Shown here: positions 1 through 12,097 of the stretch, piece after piece
How the letters are laid out: every line of letters begins with the position of its first letter
Numbering within the stretch: position 1 is the first letter of the stretch
NCBI GenBank assembly: GCA_033032175.1
Contig: CM065321.1
Location: 12,670,501 to 12,734,500, forward strand
DNA from: Saturnia japonica
Taxonomy: Eukaryota > Arthropoda > Insecta > Lepidoptera > Saturniidae
Length of the DNA: 64,000 nucleotides
Reading direction: 5' to 3'
The notes under the pieces: model-generated
Told to the model about the DNA's origin: nothing
Database searches by the model: none
Seen by the model: the letters and a program-made list of their open reading frames with translations, nothing else
Program-made: the position numbers and the translations under genes

Positions 1-2225
1 CGTGACACGCGGTGGTGGGATCTCTGCGGGCTATTTTGTGCAGCCGAAGCAGCCATGTCCGGATAGCACTTGCACAAGCCTAAACGTCAGGGAGCCCCAG
101 TCCCTATTTATTCACCGTTCGAGGACCGGGCGGACGGCGTCTATGATGTATTGCCCATAGCGCGCATCCGCCAGGTCCTCCCCCCATCTACTTATCATCT
201 CCTGATGGCCCTCACGCCGCAGCGTTTCCACTTCAGTGGGAGCTGGAGGTTCTCCCATATTTCTCCTCGCCGCCGTGAATCTGTAAACGGCGGCAAACAC
301 TTCCGCCTCCAGTTCCCACGGTGGGGAGCCGGTGAGCACGAAAGCCACAAGGGCACAAGGTCACCGATCTGTATTCGCGGACGATTCTCAGCGCCACAAC
401 ACGCTGTGCAGCACGCAACACACGTCTGCTTGTGGCGCCGAGAGCATCCACCCAAATACGTGCCCCATAGACGGCTATGCTCAGTACGACTCCCGCATAA
501 AGGCGGCGGCAGCTAGCGCCTGGCCCTCCCGAGTTCGGGAGGAGTCTACCAAGAACCGCCGCCGCTCCCACTATACGCGGTCCGAGTTCCATAAAATGGG
601 ACTCGAACCGCCATCTTCCGTCCAGGATGAGGCCTAGATACCTCATCTGGGCCCAACCCGGATCCTGTTTCCTTCGACAAAAATGTGTGCCCCAGGAGGC
701 GGCCAACACCGGGGCCCATGAAAAAGTAAGGTCTTGGTCTTCTCAGCCGCCACCCTGAGGCCCAATGACTGTATGCGCCCGACCATGAGGACCAGCTCTC
801 CCCCTGGGCCACGACTAGGGTTTCGTCCGCGTAACAGATTATGCGCGTCCTCGAAGGGAGTGCTACGCGGAGCACCCAGTCGTAGCCCATGTTCCACAGG
901 AGCGGCCCAAGCACCGACCCCTGTGGAACACCGCACCCTACGTGGCGCCGAGCCACAACTCCCTGGCCGTTTGCGAAGACGACCTCTCGAATGACACCAT
1001 GCGGCAGACTGTTGAAGGCGTTGGCGATGTCAATCGACACCGTCAGCAACCTACCTCCCCCCTGGGTTGCCTCCGTGGACCACGCCTTCAGGATAGAGAA
1101 GGCGTCCAAAGTTGAACGCCCTTTCCGGAAGCCGAACTGCAGGTCCGAGAGTTCCAGCCCCACTTCATCCATGTGCCGGATGACACGGGAGGCAACTATG
1201 CGTTCCAGCATCTTTCTCGTGTCATCCAGCAACACAAAGGGCCGATACGAGACGGGCACGGCTGATAAACAACGGTCGAACAGCTCCCGAAGCTCTCCCC
1301 CCATGTGGCCCAACGCCACGCCTAGTAGTTGGCCTGGAACTTCGTCCGGGCCAGGTGCCCTCCGCTTATTACGGAGGCGCTTCACCACCTGCCTCATCTC
1401 TTCATCAGTGATGGGACAGGGCAGCGACTGCTCCTCCGAAAAGACGCCCCCACTTGACATGGGAGGCGGGAGGAGCTCTGGAGAGTCGGGCTACAATGTG
1501 GCCACGACCCTCGCCAGAAACTCTGGATTTAAGGTTTCCGTTAAAAGGGGTGCCTGCCTTCGGAACTTTTTCCTAATCATCCGGTAAGGGCGCCCCCACG
1601 TATCCCCATCCAAGGTCCTGAGGAGCTCCTCCCATCTTTCATTTTTGGCCCGGCCAGTGACTTTTTGCACTCCCTGTAGGCACCATACAGCCGGGCCTCC
1701 TCCCCGGCTTGCTGAGTTCGCCGCCGGTGGCAGCGCTGGTACTGGTACCAATACACCGCCCGTCTGTTTTGCGGGTGGCTGTAACTCCGCGGCATCGACG
1801 TGTCGCAGACCGTCGTGAGGGCCCCACGGAAACAGTCTGCAGACGCGCCCACATCTTCATCCACTTGAGCTGGCGGTCGCCAGCTCTGAACAATGGCCGC
1901 CTCTTCCGCCAGCTCCTGATCGAGGCAAGTAGGAAGATGAGAAGCGGCGACAGCCGCCTTACCGCTAGCTCCAGGGAGTCGAGGAACGCCTCGAAGTCCA
2001 CCAGGGCCTGGTTTGAGAAGAAATATACACCAATAATGACGTGTTTTCCCCACGCGGCTGCCACGAACCCGGCGCCCTTCTCCTTAACAGATAGGGGTGG
2101 TCCGGAACTGTGGATCGCCGTGTAGCCATCTAGGTCCCTAACCCAGTGAGGCTGGTCAGGGACATAATACGGCTCCGCAGCGACCGCAACGTCAATATTC
2201 CACTCTGCTACAGACTAAACAAATA
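1..2225 (-). pseudogene. R1-type LINE ORF2 (endonuclease-reverse transcriptase), broken, 3' end off-window
   Basis: The product would nick the target DNA and copy the LINE RNA. Reading the minus strand from about 2225, the APE-type endonuclease is recognisable at 2215-1900 (for example AAWGKHVIIGVYF near 2060). A frameshift follows near 1950-1900 and others down to 1500. The RT runs from about 1460 to 560. It has the finger motif RAPGPDEVPG, FGFRKGRSTLDA, SIDIANAFNSLPH, GVPQGSVLGPLLWN and a catalytic box reading YADE instead of YADD near 835. A second shift lies near 800-700. The C-terminal part (348 to 112) ends in a Cys/His stretch of the GHGCFG type by position 40. The altered catalytic Asp and several frame changes mean it is inactive. 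Confidence 0.85.
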
Positions 2226-2289
2226 AATCTTGTGCTGCGGCGAAGTGGTTTAAGTACCCCTGAAGGTAACTACCATTGGCGTGATCCAT

Positions 2290-3048
2290 TAGTGAATCAT
2301 AGTAGTTACCACCAGGGTGGGACTCGTGGCCCTAGCAATAGGTGCAGGAGCAGCTCTACCTTTGGAGGGAGGCGGCTTGCAATTGGCTCCCCCCATGACG
2401 TGTTCTGATGACCTCCCAGTATCGGAACATATCGCGCAGCGCAACTTTTCTGCTGCGTAATTTGTGCCATATGTCCGGCATCCCCGCATCTAAAACATAG
2501 TGCCCCTCTAACGACTGCTGAAGGGCATAGAGGGTGGGTGTGACCCACGCCCATACACTGAAAACAGCGTATGGGCTTTCCCTCAAGGAATCGGATGCGG
2601 GCCACACTCCAGCCAATTAGTAGCCTTCCGGCCTCTGCGCCGCTTTGGCCGCAGCGGCTGGTAGAGAAAGGTGAATTGCACCAACGCCCCTCCTATAGGT
2701 GCGTATTTTTCCAGCCCTTATTTGGGCTGGCTCGCACCCACCTTTAGCCGCCACAGCCTCCACCACTTCATTCCTCGATACCGATTCGTTCAGTCCGACA
2801 ATTCGAATATCAGCCCTCTTACCAGTCCTCGTAATAGTGGCGACGTCTGCCAACACCGTCGTCAATTTATGGGCCAAGTTATTTGCTCGTTCTGGTCCCA
2901 GTGCACCAGGTATTTCTATTATTTTAGTACCCGCCGTGGTGGAGCGGGCAGATAGATCTGTGATTCCACACTCTGTCAAGGAGTCGCTCTTTTGCGCCCT
3001 CAAGAGGGCTGACATATAGTCTATCCTCATTTCTACCGTAAGCAGCAC
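2290..3048 (-). pseudogene. R1-type LINE ORF1 (gag-like, three CCHC knuckles), frameshifted
   Basis: ORF1 proteins of this clade bind LINE RNA. The 2617-3048 frame encodes the segment before the knuckles and stops at 2617. The next frame (2616 to about 2306) carries CFQCMGVGHTHPLC, a C-x2-C-x4-H-x4-C knuckle, and CFRCGDAGH, the start of the second. The third knuckle, CAICSDTGRSSEH followed by a Cys, is only readable in another frame (2489-2380). There are therefore at least two frameshifts. The start codon used in the active ancestor is not visible, because the element looks 5'-truncated near 3050. Confidence 0.8.
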
Positions 3049-3055
3049 ACTCAGA

Positions 3056-3911
3056 GAATAAGCATGGGAATTACTACAAATTAGTAATGCAGCAAACGAA
3101 ATATCCGACTGTATTTTAAAATTATCATTTCATACTAAACTTCCTGATAACATAGTGTAATAGGAACGTACGTTTCGCACTTTTCTTACCTTTTAATACC
3201 TCTTTTTTATATGATAATATTAAAATGTAATTTATAGAAAACTTATAGACTTCAAAGTACAATAGTTTATTAGAGTTCCCAAGAGAGCGGAGCCGCGGGC
3301 AAAGGCGATTTATATAGTAAAGTAAATATACCGTTGTCGATAACTTGTCTTTAACTTGCACAAGCGATTGGACCGGTTAGATGCATGAGTCAAACTACCG
3401 TAGACCGACGCGGCGGCCAAGTAATCTCCAAGATGTTACGAAATTAACTGTACTTAAAGTAGGTATATTGGTTTTGTTATAACTTGGTTACAATAAATAT
3501 GTGACTGTAGCTTCGATTCATTGTTCCCTTTTAGTTTCCTCACTTAATTGACTGTTATGATGGATTTAAAATTGTTGGCGTTTGTTTGATCATAAAAATA
3601 ATAATTACATACGAAGTACGTATATAGTCTGAAATATAGTTGGTAGTAAAAATCTATTGCCTGCTAATGGAGTCCTTTCCAAGAAATAGTTTTAATAAAG
3701 TTAACAAAGACGCGATCAATGCAAATTGTAAATCAGATTTTAAGTAATATTTGAGTCGTATAGAATCAAAACTATATTAGCTTTGGATGAAGCTAACATT
3801 AAAATATTCACTATGGATACAATTTAAATGTATTCATTTTCTCGAATTACTACATTATCGGTCAGACTTACTACTTTACCGCTTTTAATTCTATACGAAT
3901 TATTTATAATA
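3056..3911. other. AT-rich non-coding stretch
   Basis: I see no gene here. The only open frame (3125-3361, minus) has biased, low-complexity composition and no recognisable motif. A short GC-richer patch lies at 3290-3420. Confidence 0.6.
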
Positions 3912-4210
3912 CTAGCTCCGGGTAACTGTAAATATAAAAATATTAATTTTTATTTGCGTGGAACCTTAATTATTTTTCTAAAATAAAAGCCAAAGTTTCT
4001 TCTTATAGCACCAGCTATTTGCCAGTGAAAGTCTCGTCAAAATCGGTCCAACCGTTTCGGAGATTACCTGGAACAAACAGACAGACAGATAAACACAAAT
4101 TGGTTTTTTGTTATAAATACCTTTTACATATTATATTTCCATATGCATTTAGTAAAAAGCTGTTTTTTTTTTAATTACAAACAGAGACTTCAATGTTATT
4201 AATTGTATAT
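3912..4210 (-). mobile_element. Helitron-like non-autonomous element, old copy
   Basis: The plus strand starts ACTAGCTCCGGGTAAC, which on the minus strand is a CTAG|T 3' end. Positions 4010-4210 match 53360-53553 closely: the stretches CCAGTGAAAGTC, AAAATCGGTC, CCGTTTCGGAGATTACC and TGCATTTAGTAAAAAGCT occur in both in the same order. The 5' end (right side) is worn (TATATACAATT instead of TCTATACAATT). No coding capacity is expected or seen. Confidence 0.65.
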
Positions 4211-7200
4211 ATTATATTCATAAATATTTCGCAGGTTTGTTAAATGCTGTAATTAAATTCAAAGTACCTATAATAATTGGAAATGATTATCAAATGGTCG
4301 ATGAAAAGTTTTTCGAAGCAATTAAACCGATTAACATGATGATAATGTTCTGGTCTCTTTTTTGGTTGTAATTTTTGTTTTTTGATCTATAGGTACTTAC
4401 ATAGTTCATACATACATACATTCAGGTGTAGTGCAGTTATTTGGAGGTCCTATAAAAATTATAATAACTAGATCAAGTGTACTGACACTGGGAAAGTCAA
4501 AAAAGTCGTTAAGTTTCATAACAAGACTTACAATGAACGTACACTAAAATGTTTCTAACTTATCTTACATAAGAATAATTTTAAAATTATAAATGTGCTA
4601 TATTTTCCGTTCCGGCATGCTCTCTATACACATACATTGTACATTGTATTTACACGTTACATTTTCATGAATCAGAATTGATAATTATCACCTGCATTGT
4701 TTTGACCGAAAATTAAGTAATGAATTTATTTTTCGGTCGGCCATCTCGTGTTGTTCATGGGTGAATTACGAGTGAAATTAAACTCGGGCCATAGCTTGCG
4801 AAATTCATCCGGCCTTTTGAATAATGCAAACGTTTTATTGAGCCGTCTGTGTATATATGTGTGTGTGTATGAGTTGCGAGCTCCGACACTATCTTTATAC
4901 TTTTAGTTTTTATTTATTTTTCATAAGTGTGTGCTGTATACTGGTACAATACAAAAACAGTATGCGGTAAAGTTTTTTAAATTACATTTCCTCTTGGTAA
5001 TATCAGTTTCGGCAGTGTTTGTGGCGGTGGTACTTGCACTTTATGCTTCTAAACTGTTAGTAAAATTCTCGAATGACCTCCCTTTGGGTGCAATATTAGA
5101 GGGGTGCTACGGCTTATTATTAGCTTATTATTATGGGCTTATTTCAGGCAGTCATTTGCTACCTTTCGCTGTATCCTAGACCACCAAGAGTTCGATGGAA
5201 TCGTTTGTAGGTCGTGATCTTTATCCAAATAATATCGTGATGTGAGCTCCCACAGTATTGAGTAGACGCTGTCTAAGATTTAGTTCTTTGATTATTGACG
5301 AATTTGTTTCACGGTAGTCTACTCTCACCAGTTCTTCAGAGTGTCTATTCGTTTACTTTCACTTTCACGGTACTGTCAATTTTTCTTAAATAAACATGAG
5401 ACACACTTAATATTACATAAGTCTGATTTACTAAATTGCATACTTAATAATATTGACAAGGTTCGAGATACGAATTTATGTTTTAAATAAAATGAAAGTC
5501 AAACATAGTAATTGCAGTGGATTCACATGATTCATAACAGTGTTCATAATTCTTGGTAAGAGAACAACGAAATATTTACAGTTTGGATTTAATAATAAAT
5601 GGCTTATGAATATATATTGTATTTATATTGTTTTTACTTATTTAGGACAATTATAATAATAGTCCGTTTTTTATTTGGACACAAATTGGGATTGTTATTA
5701 TTTTAAAATCACTAACTGTTTTTGCCTCAGTGATCCAAAAGTGATCTTGCTCTTGTCCCGATTATGTGTAGTGTCGTAACAATTATCCGTTTGAAACTAA
5801 TGCAAATTGGTATCTACTATGTTACGCCAGCGATATCTGACCTGACCAACTGGGTGGCGACCAGCAAATCGCTCAAAGTACGAACGTTCGCTGCTTAATT
5901 TTCTAGGTGGCCGAGTCAGTGAATTCTACTAAGATATTATTCCGCCGATGATGTTGGAATCGGCTATCAACTCCTCAATCTCAGTTTTCTTTCGGATCCT
6001 CCAAGTGCAGTAGGTCCCATAGATAGTTCCCATGATCTTACAGAGAACTTTTAAAATAAGGAAAAAATATTTTATTCTGTAATATTTAACTATGTATTCA
6101 GAAGGTATTAACATAAGAAAGGAAAGGCATTTTCATTTGTAAAATTGTATCGATTGTATTCTGATTTAATATTTTGAATGAATTGATTTTTCTTTATCTC
6201 GATCTGACATAACAGTTTATATTCGAAATGAAACAACATCAATTATTCCAGACACGAGCGAATGAACTTCGCCCGGGAATTTGTGAGATTTAGATCTCAA
6301 CAGCTAACTACGTCATCGATTTACGTATAAGTTACAGCTCACGCACAGTTGGATATCGGTAACAATGTAAGCAACCGACCAGGATGCTTACTTAAAAATC
6401 TGAGTAAACGATTGTTAGTAATTGGTCTGTCCCACTTCACGGCCATTTATTTAACTGTATGTATTGTAAACATAATAGTAAACTTTGTTTTTAATGAAAT
6501 TTTTCTTATCGGTTACTAAGATCACTTGCCATAGTCACATAACACATAACATCACCGTAATTCTTTAATTACAAAATTTGACCTTTATTGAGGTGAATCT
6601 TTTGATTGATCTTACTTAAGCGTTCTTCATCTTATTCTTTGCTAAATTACATGTGCTCTGTATAGATCTAAGTGTCTAACGCAATAGTGAAACATAAAAT
6701 TGATTCAGTCTAAGCTGATTTATTAACAGACATGAAAGATAAAGGCGTTGCATTTTATGAATAAAAAAATACATGAGCTAAGAAATTTCTTTAATAAAAT
6801 GGTTTACCAGTATCATTCTCTGTCACTATTTTTCATTCAGATTTCAGCGGCGTCGGTCATAATAGAAAGAATTATATGACGCGTACGTATAAATTTTATT
6901 TTCTCTGTCGAATGTGTTTCGTTTTTTTGTGCGCATTTATCAAACTCGGGCCGTTTGATCTAAGCTTTAAAATTTTTGTTTATTAAAAGAATAGTCATTC
7001 GGCCAGGTTCAGATGCGCATGGAATTTTGAAATTACATTTTTCGATTTTTTATTTGTTGTTCCTTTTAATTAACGATAGTACATAGGACTCTAGGTAGTA
7101 TTGGGTATTAGGTAGGAGGATACTTTAGGTTTAAAGGAGAATGCCCGTGCATATATGGAATCCCGTTTCATATTGCGTGTATACCCGGCAAATGTTACTT

Positions 7201-7361
7201 TTTACAACAAACACCCGGTTCAGAAGATATTTTATAAAATCTAACAAAACCTAAACCTAGGGGTGCGTCGATACGTAGTTTTACTAATATGGTTATCGAT
7301 TTAAAAAGAGATAAAAAGAAAATGAAAAATGAGTTCCGGAGGAAATTCAGGTGACAAAAAG
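4211..7361. other. AT-rich non-coding stretch
   Basis: There is no convincing gene. The open frames at 4931-5179 and 5929-6114 are hydrophobic or short, lack family motifs and sit in AT-rich DNA. Two slightly GC-richer spots (about 4735-4850 and 6940-7010) share only the short phrase ACTCGGGCC. I cannot assign a function. Confidence 0.6.
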
Positions 7362-7710
7362 TAGAATAAAATAATAAAAAATATTACAATTTTGTTTGTT
7401 TATTAAACACGCTAATCTCCGCAACTACCAGTCGGATTCGAAAAAATCTTTTTGTATATGATAGCCAGATTCACGAGGAATAGTATAACGTTAAGCTCAG
7501 CTGGCCTTAAATATTGATTATTGTTAATTAAGTCGGAAGTGAAAGCCTTCGCGAACTGCTTTATCCGCGTGCGCTGGCGTAATAGTTAATGATACGTAAA
7601 TACAATGTTCTACAAAAATATTGACCCTTAGTATTTATATCTAAAAAAAAGTCCGCGATATCATAAGTCTATCTCTTATTACATAAGCCACAATAAGGTA
7701 TATTGCGATT
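7362..7710 (+). repeat. Helitron-like 5' region, dispersed repeat (copy 1 of 3)
   Basis: The segment matches 41835-42130 over its whole length (GCCTTAAATATTGATT, GAACTGCTTTATCCG, GTGCGCTG and ACGTAAATACAATGTTC are shared). It also matches the minus strand of 57290-57000 (AACACGCTAATCT, CCGCGTGCGCTG and AAAAAAAGTCCGCGAT are shared). In the 57-kb copy this region lies next to a recognisable Helitron-like 5' end. Left and right limits are approximate. Confidence 0.6.
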
Positions 7711-7773
7711 TTTTTGTTGACAATTATAAATTAATTTATGAGTTTTGGGTTTGTTGAGTTAATTTCTATAACG

Positions 7774-7847
7774 CGATGTAGGATGCGTCGTATGTGGCTC
7801 GATAGATGTCGCTATGTAGGGTGCGTCAGTTGTGGCGAGAGATGTCG
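7774..7847. repeat. Two-unit tandem repeat, about 37 bp
   Basis: Two adjacent, diverged units each contain GATGTAGGATGCGTC-like and AGATGTCGCTA-like words (7774-7811 and 7812-7847). The open frame covering them (7738-7968) has no recognisable domain, and I do not regard it as a gene. Confidence 0.6.
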
Positions 7848-7849
7848 CT

Positions 7850-9216
7850 ACACACCGAAATTAAACTCAAGGAATCTTCTGCAATTTAAAACTTTAACTT
7901 TTGTGTTTTGTGTTTTATGTTATATGCGTAATTTACTTATTACTTACTGCTACTTAATGCTTACTTAAAAGAAAGAAGAAGAAAACTTTATTATTTTTCT
8001 CTTCCGTTCTCCTCTATCAACTGTCATATTGTTTTTTTTTTGCAGTTAAAATATGTGCAAATACACCCTTTACGTATTTTAATTATACACGTAATATAAA
8101 TGTTTATTTTCGCTAATGGTCGGCTGCACTCTGCTACGCTCCGGCGATATACATCCATCTGAATTAGAGCAACGACAATGCGAGGACATTACGTTGCTCG
8201 CAAGTCCTTGTAGTAAATCAAGCGTGCTCTGTTGCCAGAATACGTTCAACTGCGCTGCTTCCGCGGCAATAAAGGTCGCGATCTAATTTAAAAGAGTATT
8301 GCAGTTTCCAAAACTGTATTTGTCCTATAGTACTATTGTATACAATTATTATAATAGCTGTATCCCACAGTTTCAACCATGTTAAATTTATTCGAACAAA
8401 TCTTCATCCCATTCGTGACGTGACGTGACGTGATGTGATTCCAGATTGCTTGACGTTAATGGTTAATAATAATTATAGTAATTTATTGCCAAATAAAAGT
8501 CTAAAACGTTGACTACCTACATAATGCGCAATCAGCCGCCTGTCTCGTTACATGATTTTACAATAATAAAAAATTTCAATGTCATATAGTAAAAACAATT
8601 ACTCCGATCCTTAGTTAGGGTCGTTACGTGAAGTTATGCTAGTCTGGTAGTTCTAGAGATTAGCGCGTACAAACATTCTCTTGAACTTTACAATATAAGT
8701 ATAGATAGCAGAACCGATCTCCGTTTGTTGTAGGTACACAAACTCGATCGTGAATCGCTACACGATACTTACGTGCTATATTGTTTATATTTTATATCCG
8801 TTGCGTAATAACTGCAATCATGGCCCTCATCGGAACATACGTATAACTGTGGACGGAAAACCAGTTCTACGCACTCGCGCGGTTTATCAGTTTTTCACTA
8901 TCAGCCGTATGTATGACATATGGACAATTGCGTATAAATAATACGATACGATACGATAGCTCGTGAGTTTTTGTTCATGATTTTGTTTGTTATTGTTGTT
9001 TTTTGGCGGTTACATTCACGCTCAGTTTGATTGCATCCGAACGGCCGTCATTCACGTAATCGACATATTTAATTATTATATTATTTCTGTAAAGTGACAT
9101 CCTGGGGCAATGCCATATCTCCTTAATTCTTAATCGAAATTAATGATTTAAATAACATTTTAAAGCTTATGTTTCTTGTTATTAACGAATAATAAACAAA
9201 TGGATAAATACAAATA
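7850..9216. other. AT-rich non-coding stretch
   Basis: No gene is recognisable. There is a short array of the pentamer GTGAC at 8415-8438 and an ATACG array at about 8938-8957. Positions 8130-8290 are less AT-rich but have no long frame. The open frame 8750-8941 has no motif. Confidence 0.6.
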
Positions 9217-9220
9217 CTCA

Positions 9221-9244
9221 CATCAAAAAAGTCTAAGCAACATG
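9221..9244 (+). repeat. Tc1 left terminal inverted repeat
   Basis: This is an exact reverse complement of 10736-10759. It is where the transposase would bind and cut. Confidence 0.9.
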
Positions 9245-9524
9245 CGTGATATTACAAATTTTTTCATTTATATTAATTAATTTCTAAATATTTACTCAAA
9301 CAAAGTGCGTAGGTAAGTAAACTTTTTTGTTATTGATGACATACTGGCTGGTTGTAAAAAAAAAAATTTGATTATGTTTTGTTTTTTCATAAAATTCAAA
9401 TGACTGCGAATTTGTTTGAATTTAAGTGCGTTTTAATTGCTACGTTTAGTCTTGATTTTAAAATTTTACCAACCATTTAAATAAAGTTAGTGACAAAATT
9501 GAATTGTTAGATATTCTTTACGTC

Positions 9525-10494
9525 ATGAAGCGACGTCATTTGATGGCAGATGAAATGCTATCTCGACATTTTGGCATTCATAGAAGTGTTATTTGTCGTC
9601 TTTGGCAGCGCTACAATAATACAGGAGAACCCGCTGAACAGCATCCAGGCCGTAAAAGTAGTACAACCACTCGGCAAGACCGGTACATACAACTGACTGC
9701 AAGACGCCAGCCGATGTTAACCGCTCGAGAGATAAGTTTGAGGCTACAAATTTCAAGTGGTGTTGATGTAAGTCCTCAAACTGTGCGAAATCGACTGCAG
9801 CCTACGAGCTCGACGCCCAATCAGGTGCCCACTGATACGTCACGGGAATCGCGTTCGTCGATATGAATAGTGTAGAGAACGCATAACATAGACCCAGGAA
9901 CAATGGGATAAAATTATGTTTTCCGATGAGTCGCGATTCGGGTTTAAGCCTGATACAAGAAGGGCGCGAGTGTATCGTCGGCCCGGAAATACTGAAAGGC
10001 TCAGATGCGTTCAGGAAGTTCATCCACACAGCGGCTCAACAGTTATGTTATGGGCGGGTATTATTAAGAACAGGCGAACTGAGCTCGTTTTTGTAAATGG
10101 AAACATGAATGCTGAAAATTACAATGAGGATATTCTCAGACCTTATGTCTACCCATTTGCACAAACCTTTGGCTCCGATTTTAGGTTAATGCATGACAAT
10201 GCGCGTTCACATACAGCTCGGCGAACCAGTGAATACTTTGCAACGGAGAACATCCGGGTATTGCCCTGGCCTGCATAATCGCCAGATCTCAACCCCATCG
10301 AGCACGCATGGGACATGCTCCAGAGACGTGTTTTGAAGGACTTGGACGGAGCGACAACAACCCAACAGCTGAAGGATTTGCTACAATTCCATTGGGAGCG
10401 AATACCGCAAGATGACATAAACAGTCTCATTAATTCAACGAATAATCGTTGCCGACAAGTTCTGAATAGCAGAGGATCCCATACTTTGTATTAA
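9525..10494 (+). pseudogene. Tc1-family transposase, DD34E, one frameshift and three nonsense codons
   Basis: The enzyme would excise and reinsert the element. The first ATG with no stop before it in frame is at 9525 (MKRRHLMADEM). The paired helix-turn-helix region covers 9525-9800 (HFGIHRSVICRLWQRYNN, then LTAREISLRLQ and VSPQTVRNRL). A one-base shift lies near 9798. In the continuing frame two Trp positions read TAG before 9916. The catalytic part gives FSDESRFGF (first Asp), LMHDNARSHTA (second Asp) and SPDLNPIEH (Glu). Counting residues between the last two gives 34, so DD34E. A TAA at 10276-10278 interrupts the stretch just before SPDLNP. All three stops are explained by C-to-T or G-to-A transitions. 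The final stop is TAA at 10492-10494. Confidence 0.9.
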
Positions 10495-10735
10495 ATTGTT
10501 CTATTCGTTCACAATAAATACATTTTCTTTAGAAATTTCATTTTGTAAGAAAAAAGTTTAGTTTCTTATGTATCTTAGTTTCTACAGTATATTCTAATGT
10601 TGTTCATTTCTGTTATTAAAAGAACTTATAAAGACAACAGCTGTTTTTTTTACATCATAGAACCCTAAAGATATTATTTTAAAAATAAAATACAACGTTA
10701 TAAAGTGAAGAACCATCCTAAAATTTAAATTAGTA

Positions 10736-10759
10736 CATGTTGCTTAGACTTTTTTGATG
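10736..10759 (-). repeat. Tc1 right terminal inverted repeat
   Basis: This is an exact reverse complement of 9221-9244, followed by the TA at 10764-10765. Confidence 0.9.
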
Positions 10760-10881
10760 AGTTTAGATTACATATGTATCTCTAGCTGTTTCTGTATTTC
10801 TAATAAGGATGTGCGTATTCAACTAACAGGTAAGAGGCGCCAGTTATTAACAGTCTTTATTAAATGGTTTATATTTTACTA

Positions 10882-11292
10882 TGTGCGAAACATTCGCACG
10901 GGGTTAGTTAGTGTTTTTATATTACTCATGCTAGTTAAAATGGGCCACGGCGTTTGCCCGTTACAAATGTGCTACGTCAACCAATACAGAGCGGGACCGC
11001 GCACCGAGGGTGCGAACGCGACGGAAACGATTCCCTCGTACTCTGTATTACCGACGGCGGATAACACGCTACGGTAACCAGCTGTCTGGAAACCAGTGCG
11101 TGCGAGCCCCTCTCACTACGTGCGACTAACTCTGCTCACACCCGAAACTACTAGGCGTGTAGAGGGCGAAACATTGAGGTACACACACGCAGTGAAGGTG
11201 CCTTTACCAAATATGGGCATGGCCCGCTAACCGCGGTGACGCGTCGAGGCTGCACTATTGCTGTCCCTATCTACATTATTATTATTATTATT
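10882..11292 (+). repeat. GC-rich block ending in (ATT)n, possible LINE 3' end
   Basis: Positions 10940-11260 are far more GC-rich than both flanks and end in an ATT microsatellite (about 11275-11292). A GC-rich block with a short-repeat tail is how 5'-truncated LINE 3' ends often look. An open frame (10754-11077) covers part of it, but its N-terminal half is in AT-rich DNA and I recognise no domain. A 7-bp perfect hairpin, GTGCGAA/TTCGCAC, lies at about 10882-10898. An exon of a host gene is a less likely alternative. Confidence 0.35.
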
Positions 11293-12097
11293 TGTATGCA
11301 ATGTCTAATAAATCGTTAATATCTCTAATTACAATTATTCAATTACTATAAAAACTGTTTTATGTCATTGCGGATATAAATACCTATATAAAAACACTAA
11401 TTTCAACATTATAGGTTGATAAACATCGTAAATACAGAGCGTTAAACATTACAACTTTAAATGGCTTGAAACACGTTATGTATACACTATTCAACGTTAT
11501 AAACATTATAAAAACATACATAGTAGGCTAATTAACCTATACAACATTAAATATCACATATAACTTCTATATAACATGGATTATTGACGATACATGAGTT
11601 CAATACTTTAAGTGACTATTTCTATGACATTGCAAGCATTTTTATAACTTATTTAATGTTCTTATATACCTACAAGTCGTAATATTACATTGAAAACATT
11701 AAATTGATGATTGTTTATACAAATTATTAATCCCTACAACTTATATTTACAATTACTATTTTTTATCATCACGCTTAGGCCTATGCGTCGCTAACACTAG
11801 CAAAAATGTAATTTATATTATCGCATCCAATAGCTGCGTATATCGTATACCTACACGACCGCTGATATTTATCGCAACATTAGCAAACACTATCTCTGGA
11901 CGTAAACGTAATCCTATCTGGAACGGTTTTGATTTAATAATTACATTAATATTAGCAAAATGTATTGCAGTTGTTTCAATAGGCTAAGCCTTAGTTATCA
12001 CCTCAATGTATTGCGGTATCCACGCTTATTACACGTATTTATTTCTTAGTGCGTGCAACGTAACTATTATAAATTAGAAATTGTGGCTATTTGTAGC
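11293..12097. other. AT-rich non-coding stretch
   Basis: There is no open frame of note and no motif. The words ACATTATA and AACGTTATA recur loosely between 11400 and 11560, without clear periodicity. Confidence 0.6.

Larger units (their letters stand above)
1..3055 (-). mobile_element. R1-clade non-LTR retrotransposon (degenerate, cut by window edge)
   Basis: This is one LINE on the minus strand, with ORF1 to the right (3048 to about 2290) and ORF2 to the left (about 2225 to 1). GC content is clearly higher than in the flanking AT-rich DNA. The order is gag-like protein with three CCHC knuckles, then endonuclease, reverse transcriptase and a C-terminal Cys/His region. That order, plus the CYADE/TLVVAQ-type RT motif, fits the R1 clade. 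The 5' end fades out near 3050-3060 in AT-rich DNA, so it is probably 5'-truncated. I see no 28S rDNA or TTAGG repeats at that end, so there is no sign of R1 or TRAS/SART-type target use. The 3' end is outside the window. Frameshifts in both ORFs show it is dead. Confidence 0.85.
9217..10763 (+). mobile_element. Tc1-type DNA transposon, full length, inactive
   Basis: The element is flanked by the TA dinucleotides 9215-9216 and 10764-10765, the target used by Tc1/mariner. Perfect 24-bp inverted repeats lie at 9221-9244 and 10736-10759 (starting CATCAAAAAAGTC and ending in its complement), four bases inside each TA. It is 1547 bp long with one transposase gene and about 240-300 bp of non-coding DNA on each side. 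The ends look young compared with the gene, which carries several disabling changes. Confidence 0.9.

Noticed and set aside
3125..3361. Open frame of 78 codons on the minus strand
   Set aside because: AT-driven, Tyr/Leu/Lys-rich composition with no motif; expected by chance in this DNA.
4931..5179. Hydrophobic 82-codon frame that could suggest a small membrane protein
   Set aside because: The hydrophobicity follows from T-rich DNA; no signal, conserved motif or splice context supports a gene.
8415..8438. GTGAC array as a cluster of CRE-like sites
   Set aside because: A simple pentamer microsatellite explains it; no nearby gene or other regulatory context.
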